Part shown: positions 56,303 to 64,000 of the stretch, piece by piece
Layout of the letters: each line of letters begins with the position of its first letter
Numbering within the stretch: the first letter of the stretch is position 1
Source of the DNA: Romanomermis culicivorax
Taxonomy: Eukaryota > Nematoda > Enoplea > Mermithida > Mermithidae
Direction: 5' to 3'
Assembly (NCBI GenBank): GCA_963922205.1
Contig: CAWUHX010000045.1
Span: forward strand, 124,001-188,000
Length of the DNA stretch: 64,000 nucleotides
The notes under the pieces: model-generated
What the model saw: only the letters and a program-made list of their open reading frames with translations
Told to the model about the DNA's origin: nothing
Databases searched by the model: none
Position numbers and translations under genes: made by a program

Positions 56303-57665
56303 ATGGTCGTCAACCAAACAAGACATAAAAAGAATGAAGAAGTCGTGAAAATTGTGTTAGTTGGCGATACCGGTGAGTGATCGTTTTTCGTTAAATAAAG
56401 TACGTAAGCTTTATAGCAAGTTGACAAAGTCGAATTATTGCAAAAATACGTGATTTAAAAATATAGCCTATTTATTCTGAAATGGTAGCCGTAGCGAATC
56501 AAAAAAAGTACGTTCAAGACGTGAACATTAGTTCGTTTAGTACTGTAGACAATTGGAGAAATTTGATCGAAAAAAGTACGAGCGAATAATTTTTTTCTAG
56601 CAACGATTTTTAAAATTGCTAACTATGCCCTTAAGATGTATCTTTTTCAGTGCTGAAAAAATATGATACATAACAATGTCATTTACTACAGTAAACAGCT
56701 TTTGACTACGTAAAATTTTTGTGTGAATTCAAACCTCTTGGTTTTCGATGTGACGGTCATTTTTAAGTTATAGGCTAACTCGGATATGACGAGTATGGGA
56801 GTCACAAATTCAAAATAACGTGTTTCTCATATTGTCTCATTGTAATTAACAAGTAATTAATTTTCCACTTTATAATAGCCGTCGGAAAATCTAAATTGAT
56901 AACGTGCAAAGTCAGCGGGCAACCTGTAAACAGCAGACAACTTTCCCAAAAGGCGCATATCCCGACAGTTTGGGCCGTAGATCAGAAAAGGCTTTATAAA
57001 GAAGTTTGCGTTATAATAATGATTGGACATACAGTACCATAAAAGTTTACGATTTTTTCAGGATATTGAGAACATTCGAATCTCCTATACTATATGGGAT
57101 ACGTTCGGTGATCATACAAATGATCGATGCTTTGCATATGCAGGGTAAAGATAGGCATATGTAGCTCGTATTTTTTTGAAAGACGCGATAGCAATGTTAA
57201 TGCATCAAAGGTTACTGCATTGGCCTGCATGGAATCTTCTCGAAATTATATTTTCTGACGTCAAAAAGATGTGCAGCCGAGTAAACGAAGTATATACTGC
57301 AAAAATCTGGGATAATTTTGATTTGAGCTACATGACGTTCATTCTACCAAATTCTATGAAATTATTATCGTACAAGTACTCAGTTTTCGATCAATACTTA
57401 TTGCTTAGAGCCGACGCCATTTTCATTTGTTATTCCACGATAAATAGAAGATCGCTGAAGAACGCTGAGAAATTCTGGTCAGCCGAAATTCAAAAGTACA
57501 ATATCGCGCGATCACACTCTTGGTAGCATGCAAAACTGATCTTCGGTCGTTGATTTATCGCATGGGCATGAATGGCGATCAATTTTATGAAAATATGCCG
57601 ATGCAACTTAGGTAATAAGAAAATAAGAAATTGTGTAATCACTGTTACTACTACTACTACTACTG

Positions 57666-57707
<42 letters not shown>

Positions 57708-60700
57708 TACTTCTACCATAGTCTGTTTTTCTTGAAATGCTTCTAAGTAATGAAAGAGTGGAAAGCAAATAGTATTTCGAATTTTCACGATTTGCTGATG
57801 AACAACATATCATTATAGGACTGGAAATTTCTGAGCATACTGAGCTTTCGTTTAACAATTTTTTGAGTTGAAAATTTTTCAGTTGGAGATCAACTTAGAC
57901 GATTTTGATGACAGTACTGATTTGTGTCACTTTTCTGTTTGGAAGCATTTTATAAAAAACAGACTATAATTATCTAAAGTGTTATTTTTCAGGTCTCTGA
58001 AGGCGGAAGATATTGTTTTACCTTCAGAAGGCCGGAGTGTGGCCAAAATGATCAATGCATATTACTATGAAACAAATATCCTGGACAGGAGCGGCGTCGA
58101 CGACACTTTCACCAGCGCCCTGAGAGCTTCTGTATATTCCAGACGAAGAAATTCGTCGTCGAATTTCTCATTCTCTTTTTGGATTAATCCAAATGCGCCT
58201 CGAATTCCATTGGATTCCGTCTTGCCATCTATTCAAACACCCTTGTTACCCGAAAAACCCTATGTCGATTTGCATAAATATTATGTCAAGTCGACTTACG
58301 GTAATGACATCCAAAAGTTGCTGGAGGACGAAACTTCGCAGCAGTTTTTCGACTGCTCGCTTACAGTAAAACTTGAAGATGGCGAATTATTCGATATAAA
58401 AGCTCACCGGATTGTGCTGAGTTCGGCATCCAGTTATTTTCGGGAAATATTTTCACAGAAAAAATATATTCGAAACGATTTTGTCGCTGATGTAATCGTT
58501 TTAGACCAACATGAAGATCAGATTTCATTTCGTATCATTTTGCTCTGCTGTAAAGTTTTCGCAATCAAACTGATACAATTTATCTATAGTGGTCATTTAA
58601 AATTGGATTTTGGAGATTGTGAAGAGTTTGTATCGATGGTAAAGTGTTTGGATATTTGTTCAACGGCTAATAATTCAACTTTCCTGGAAATCGACGATGA
58701 AAATTTTCGTTCAAATTTAATTCTACGGGGATTGAATGATAGCACATGCGAATCAAGTGGGTTTGATGGCTTTATAGTTTGTTTTTTATAAAATGCTTCC
58801 AAATAGAAAAGTGACACAAATCAGTACTGTCGTCTAAATCGTTTACATAAAGTTCTTACTGTAAAATTTTTCACTCGAAAAATTGCTAAAGGTTAGGTCA
58901 GTACGCTCATAAATTTCCAGTCCTAGATGATATTTTGTTTATCAGAAAATCACAAAAATCTGAAATACTACTTGCTTTCCACTCTCATTATTTGGAAGCA
59001 TTTTAAGAAAAACAGACTACAGTATATTGAACAGTTCTAATATGTATGTAGAATTTGTCCAAACTCGAGGAATTTTTCACATGAAAGCTGTTCAACGGTG
59101 AAATCAGGGGTGATTCAAGTTTTCAGTTTAATATGACGCCTGAATTGGCAGAAAAGAAGAAATATGCATATGAATCCTGCATAGTGTGGTATGTTGTATT
59201 AATTTTATGAGTTAGAAATCATTTACGAGATAAATAGTTGAATCGTTAAAGTTTCATGACTAAAAAGATACATGTGGAAAAATGGATTTCATCTCATACA
59301 CTGAATATTTGGCAAAAATATTAGATTCATCTTTAGCACACACTACTCAACTTCTGTGGGGCTGATTCATTTTCAAAATTTTTGGAAAACTTGACTTTCT
59401 GATAGAAAAAAACGATGATGAAATACGAGAACGTATCGTCATTGCCAGGGAAGAAGGTGCTACATACAGGATTTCTGGTTTTGAAAAAATTGGCTATAAA
59501 CATGCTTGAATATTTCATTTCTCAAAAGTCAAATTGTTTTTTGTTTAAACTAGAGTTTGTTCCTCAAGGCAAGTACTTGTGGACGTGTTTAATGGCAGTC
59601 ATTTTAATACCCAAGAGACACGAGCTATGGCGGAAAGAAAGCTTATTTGTATATAGCACCCTTTTCCATATGACTAACCACCTAAATTTGTTATATATGA
59701 CGCCTTTAATAGGAAATCACCAATAATAGTCAATCAAAAATCATAAGAAATCAAAAATTATCAGTTTCCAAGTTCAAGCTATCACGCTGGGTTCGACAGA
59801 TGATTGTAGCAATCTTTTCAAGCTCCAGATACATAATAAAGCATACACATTTATATATGTATTTTGAACCTGTCTATCTCCTATAATATTGAGTCTTGTA
59901 TGTATCACTTTTTTGACATTGTGGGAAGTGTCATAGAATATCTATTAGAATACCTGTTATCTCAATTTTTACAAAAATGGTATGTAGCACCTTATTCCCT
60001 GGTGGTGATGGTATGATCCTGACTTTTTTGCGTTATATTTATTTGGGAGCATTTTCATTGTTGAGTAGTATTCATGGTATTCTAAAGAGGACACTTACTG
60101 CCCGATTTTTGAAACTAGTCATCAAGCCATCACGCGATTGTTGATTTATTCCCTTTTTCTGCAGGTCTTGACATAATTGGCGAGAATGAAGAACGATTCC
60201 GAGTTTACAAGCCCATATTGATGGCCAGATGTGAGGCGATCAATGTAATGATGAAAAATGAATTCCTCGAAAAGAAAGAAAATCAGGTATGTATGAAGTG
60301 TCCAAAGCAGAGTTAACCTGTTTTCCAAAGATTTATGACCTTAATCTGTGAAACAATGGTTCCGACGAATTTTCACCAATTCCGGGATCCGCTCCATAAA
60401 AAACTTGTAGACTTGCAAGCTAAAAGCCACACATAAAACATATCGGCGAGATAGTTAAGCTGCCGCTGAGTTGTACCGTAAGGCAATGGCACAGCATATA
60501 GAGTTAAGCTACAGCTTAAGCTACAGCTCAGCTGAACCTTAAGTGTGATTAATGGAACCGGCTTCTGGTGTTTAAAGGGTCTATAAGCAACAAGGTAGAC
60601 ATGCAAGCCGGCCAATTGTAGTTAAAACTTACTGTAGGTTGTAGATGCCACAAGTAAAAAAGTGCTCGTATAAATTATTGAGGTTTGTGTGCGTTTGCCG

Positions 60701-62388
60701 GAAGTCTTCAATATAACCTTTTTCCACTTTTGCTCGTACAGTCAATCTTTTTCTGAAATACTTCTGAATAATGAAAGTAAGTAGCAAGTACTGTTACGAT
60801 TTTACAATTTTGTCGAGTAGAAAACGTACCGTCAAAGCCAGATAGAAACGATTTTGACAATAGTGCAAACTTTGGTCATTTTTCAATTTGGGAGCATTTT
60901 ATAAAATACAGGCTATAGAGACTTTTACTTAAAATTTGTAGTAAGTTCTAGTTACAAGTTACCGACTTGTGGGATTTTAAGACTAACTTTTAGTTTGTAG
61001 GTTTACAAGTTTTCTGTGCGACGGACACCTGAAGTTGATATAATTTTTATTGATTTTATTTCAGATCAATTTGCTCGATATTTCTGCGACCGTATTAAAG
61101 ATGTTCTTATCGTATTGCTTCACTGACCAAATTGATCGATTGATCGACGTCAGTGAGTTGGAGATTGATCATTTTTCGGAAGCGCTCGAACTTGCGAGCA
61201 GGTTCGTTTTCACTTCCTCAAAACGAAATGCGCATAAATTGTGAGCTTTATCGTGGATATATATTTTCGAAAGGTTCTGCTTGGCCTCGTTTGCTCAATT
61301 GATTCAAACTACGCTCATCAATCGACTGACCTCGCTGCCTGATCAGGAATGTTGCGTAATCATAGCTTCTCAAATCATTGGATTAGCTAAGGTTTCTCCT
61401 TCAGCATGTGCGCATTTAATTTTTTAACGGCAAAAAGAAGAAAAGCAACTGAAAATCACGTACAGAGAAAGGGTTGAAAAGTGTAAATTCTTGAACATAA
61501 AGTTTTAGCTTTTTTGGTGATCAACATCGTGGTTGCTAGAAGTTTCGGGGGAAAAGGGCACTCGTCCAAAAATGAGCATTTTTTGCACTGCGAAAATATT
61601 TTCCGTATCACTTCATTTTGCTGGAAGACAAGAAAGGCTGAAAACCACAATGAATTTTATTATTTACGAGTGGTACCAATTATCTAAATCAAATGAGAAG
61701 TTCATTGATTGAAGCACTCAGCGGACACTCTTAAACAACCAAATTTACAGATGAAAGGTTAATTTTCAGCTTTTCAACTTCGATTGCATTTTGCATTGGT
61801 GCCTCACTTATTTATGTTGCCACAAAAAAGATGTATGGATTGATATGCTGGACGAGGACACCGCTCATTTCATCGACATTCACTGCTGGCCTCCTGAATG
61901 GTAAATTCACTAGGAACCACTCGCATGGGCTTCCAAGAGCGCTGAAATTACGGTTTTTCATATATTGCATGTTTGAACTTATCAGGAAAAGAATCGGAAT
62001 AATGAGACAGAATTTCTTAAACTTGAAAAACAAATATTTTCAAAAATTTCAATAGAAAATTGAGTGTAGAAATTCTATCCTACTCGCAGTTTTATATTCC
62101 TTTCGGATGTGAATTTTGTTTCGAATCATTCGACCCTGTATCTTTGCTTTTCCACTTCCAGGTTTTTCTTTTGCCATAAAAGCCCTATAAGAAAGTCGAC
62201 TAAAGAAATATTTTACATTTATTTAAAATAGGTACTTTGACGAATTACGAATTTACGATTTGGAAATGGCGAATTTGGAAAAACATTTAGAGAAACGTCG
62301 AACGAAAGCATTTTTACGTCAAAATAGAGATCAATGTTGCTTGAATGTTGGTCATTTTTTGTTCAATTTTGTGCGCTTCGGGAAATAA
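56303..62388 (+). CDS. RhoBTB: RhoBTB: Rho-related GTPase with BTB domains (frame break in exon 4)
   Basis: Ten exons: 56303-56372, 56879-57003, 57062-57144, 57409-57611, 57993-58756, 60165-60286, 61065-61201, 61274-61391, 61770-61900 and 62232-62388 (TAA). They give ~636 residues if exon 4 is allowed one extra base. The GTPase part has P-loop GDTAVGKS (21-28), switch I HIPTVWAVDQ, the RhoBTB-type WDTFGDH instead of DxxGQ, and CKTDLRS. The first BTB domain is at about 279-385 (FFDCSLTVKLEDG; DIKAHRIVLSSASSYFREIF; LIQFIYSGHL). A second follows (FRVYKPILMARCEAINVMM; LKMFLSYCFTDQID), then the conserved tail (LHWCLTYLCCHKKDVW; IDIHCWPPEWYFDELR). In other animals RhoBTB acts as a cullin-3 adaptor and trafficking regulator. 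Phases agree at every junction except within exon 4. There the GTPase frame shifts near 57493-57497, in a run of four A, so it needs one base. This is either an assembly error or an inactivating mutation. Confidence 0.93.
57645..57708. repeat. (TAC)n microsatellite in RhoBTB intron 4
   Basis: About twenty TAC units with one TGC interruption, 33 bp after the intron 4 donor. Confidence 0.95.
57719..57968 (+). mobile_element. MITE family A, copy 7 (RhoBTB intron 4)
   Basis: It opens TAGTCTGTTTTTCTTGAAAT and closes GGAAGCATTTTATAAAAAAC followed by AGACTATA. It ends 24 bases before the exon 5 acceptor and makes up about two thirds of the intron. Confidence 0.93.
58773..59024 (-). mobile_element. 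MITE family A, copy 8 (RhoBTB intron 5)
   Basis: Inverse orientation, opening TATAGTTTGTTTTTTATAAA and closing TTTTAAGAAAAACAGACTAC. It begins 16 bases after the exon 5 donor, so the exon 5 frame appears to read into it in a naive ORF. Confidence 0.92.
59025..60164. other. RhoBTB intron 5, remainder
   Basis: AT-rich, with no exon recognised. Chance ORFs such as 59415-59726 lack splice signals that would keep the RhoBTB frame. Confidence 0.5.
60287..61064. other. RhoBTB intron 6
   Basis: It contains an inverted run around 60450-60540 (AGTTAAGCTGCCGCTGAGTT / AAGCTACAGCTCAGCTGAAC) and a degenerate MITE at 60739-60918. No exon is seen. Confidence 0.5.
60739..60918 (+). mobile_element. MITE family A, short degenerate copy (RhoBTB intron 6)
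   Basis: ACAGTCAATCTTTTTCTGAA opens it and GGGAGCATTTTATAAAATAC followed by AGGCTATAG closes it. The centre is shortened by ~60 bp. Confidence 0.75.
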
Positions 62389-64000
62389 AGAAATTTTCGT
62401 GTAATTTTTTTGCTTCGTGGTTCGTAGGCAGATTTTTCTGAATGAACAAAGTCTGATAAAGCTTAATTTTATGCTTTGCAAGTTACAGAAATGGATTATG
62501 ATAAATCAATAACATCGCTCATTTCAGCGATTATGATTCGAATTTATAAGTTTGGTCGCAAAATAAAAACTGTACCAAAAGCCATGACAATATACTCTGG
62601 CCAGCAGACCTGGACTTCCGTCTTTTTATCAGAGAGCAATCAATAATAAAGAATGTAGATAACCCTGGGCACATAATGAAATAAATTGGGGAAAAAATCA
62701 AAATCAGCTCCTAGAATTTTTGAAATCTCGGTTAGTACAATACAAAGAAATAGCGCAACTCTTTAAACAAAGTTAATTGTGGATCGTGAGAAAGAATGGG
62801 TAGTCTGAAGGTGATACAAACGTTTACAAGTAATTCGCCGCATCAGGAATACTGGTGTAGAGTACACTCAATAACTATGAATAGTGCCCGATTCGCTTTA
62901 AAGATATTTTGTTCTCCGTGGGTGGTTTTTCCACCGAGCAGCACATATTTTTGATCACTCGTAAGCCATGTAATCTTCGGAGCTGATGACTGTTTATGAA
63001 GATTAAAGTTTCCACTGCAGCAGACAAATCGTTGAAAATTTACGAGTATTCCGAGACAACGACAGGGAGAAATAAAATTTTCTTCCACGCCAATTATAGG
63101 AGCGGAAAATTTGTGCTTTCACTGAAAGTTGAAGAAAAAATTCCAAATTTTGGGCTAGTTTTTCCCGAATGAACTAAATTTGTTTTTGACTCCCGCCCCG
63201 TCGAGTTCTGGCCCCTAACAAAGAACAATTGTCGAAAAATATGTATTTAGCTATACATATTATTATCTTTTAACCTGAGTACAACTTTGCTGGTAAATGC
63301 CGTTTTTCATTGAGGTATAGAAAATGTAGAATATAGATTTCCGGCCGTCCAAATAAGACCCGAAGTGGGAAAAGTGTGCCGGCAGTTGGTCTTCCAAGAA
63401 GATAATGTATCCGATGCTCGGCAATTAGAATTCTTTTGAAACCTCAAGAAGTGTTCCGGAAAAATGATATTTTTATTTTTCTCCGGTGGTCGGTCATTGT
63501 AGGTGTCAGGAGGAGCCTTGAAAGGTTACTATATGTCATTTCTCATCAGATTTTATGGCCTTAAACATAAAAGTATTAATGTTGATTCAAAAACGAAAAC
63601 CATTTTCCTCATCACTTTCCGCACGTTGTTTTATCGAGCAATTTAATTAAAATAAATTCCATTCTGTCATGTCTTCCTGTCTGTAGCTTTTGAAATCACG
63701 CCATCGAGATAGATTTCGCCTAACCGACCAGTTCGAACTGCAGATTTCTCACCCATAGTCCGTTTTTATGATAATGCTCACTCTAATGATGTTTTGTTTT
63801 CCAGAGTTTTTCATATCATCTTTTCTTACCATTTTTTGTCATGGCAAATTTTTCGTTTACAATTGGCAATGTTGGTCTTCATTTTATTCATGTAAACTCC
63901 ATTCATTTTTGAATAGTCGGTATAGAGATCCCATAAAAGTAAGTTCAATGAGAAAAAATAGTAAGCTTATTACTGTAGTGTATGAAGAAATTTCCTTTTC
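62389..64000. other. 3' flank of RhoBTB, no further gene recognised
   Basis: AT-rich to the window end with only short chance ORFs on both strands (e.g. 62843-63088). The RhoBTB 3' UTR begins here. Confidence 0.5.

Noticed and set aside
57490..57858. Minus-strand ORF of 122 codons with a poly-Val run
   Set aside because: It reads through the (TAC)n microsatellite, a MITE and RhoBTB exon 4 on the wrong strand.

Overview
The window looks like nuclear DNA of a nematode. It is AT-rich, with spliced genes carrying GT-AG introns of about 50 bp to 3.7 kb. Several short interstitial blocks resemble the nematode telomere unit TTAGGC/GCCTAA. The last exons of a muscle myosin regulatory light chain are close to the nematode mlc-1/mlc-2 type. 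The repeat load, and a RhoBTB gene (which to my knowledge Caenorhabditis lacks), suggest an enoplean/dorylaimian worm such as a mermithid or trichinellid relative. That placement is inference.

I rebuilt six likely host genes from splice sites and reading phase: (1) the 3' end of a myosin regulatory light chain, + strand, 979-1608; (2) a small single-pass membrane protein, - strand, 17569-17949; (3) a secreted protein with three EB-like cysteine modules and a Gly/Tyr-rich repeat block, + strand, five exons, 21044-26426; (4) a secreted peptide-precursor-like protein, + strand, two exons, 28937-33136; (5) TBCEL (tubulin-folding cofactor E-like), - strand, seven exons, 48922-44574; (6) RhoBTB, an atypical Rho GTPase with BTB domains, + strand, ten exons, 56303-62388, with a one-base frame break in exon 4. 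An orphan terminal exon lies at 20339-20476. The genes are not an operon and share no obvious pathway. TBCEL and RhoBTB are housekeeping or cytoskeletal-regulatory genes, while genes 3 and 4 encode secreted products with the same core-promoter layout.

Most of the rest is mobile or repetitive DNA. Two copies of one Ty3/Gypsy LTR retrotransposon are present. One is full length on the + strand (4225-10657, TATC target duplication). The other is on the - strand (37849-43116, AACA target duplication) with gag and part of one LTR deleted. Both are decayed. A ~245 bp MITE family (family A) has about twelve copies, and a paralogous empty site proves TA insertion. A second MITE family (B) and a G-rich TACATGTAA-ended family (C) also occur. 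Longer inverted-repeat elements lie at 12634-14480, 29771-31490, 34079-35320, 51698-52880 and 54446-55361. A ~97 bp tandem array lies at 11715-12450, and there are AAT, TAC and AG microsatellites.

MITEs sit inside introns of nearly every spliced gene. In TBCEL intron 2 the element makes up most of the intron, and in RhoBTB intron 4 it makes up about two thirds.

All gene models and repeat comparisons were made by eye from the sequence. Percent identities are approximate, and no database search was possible.
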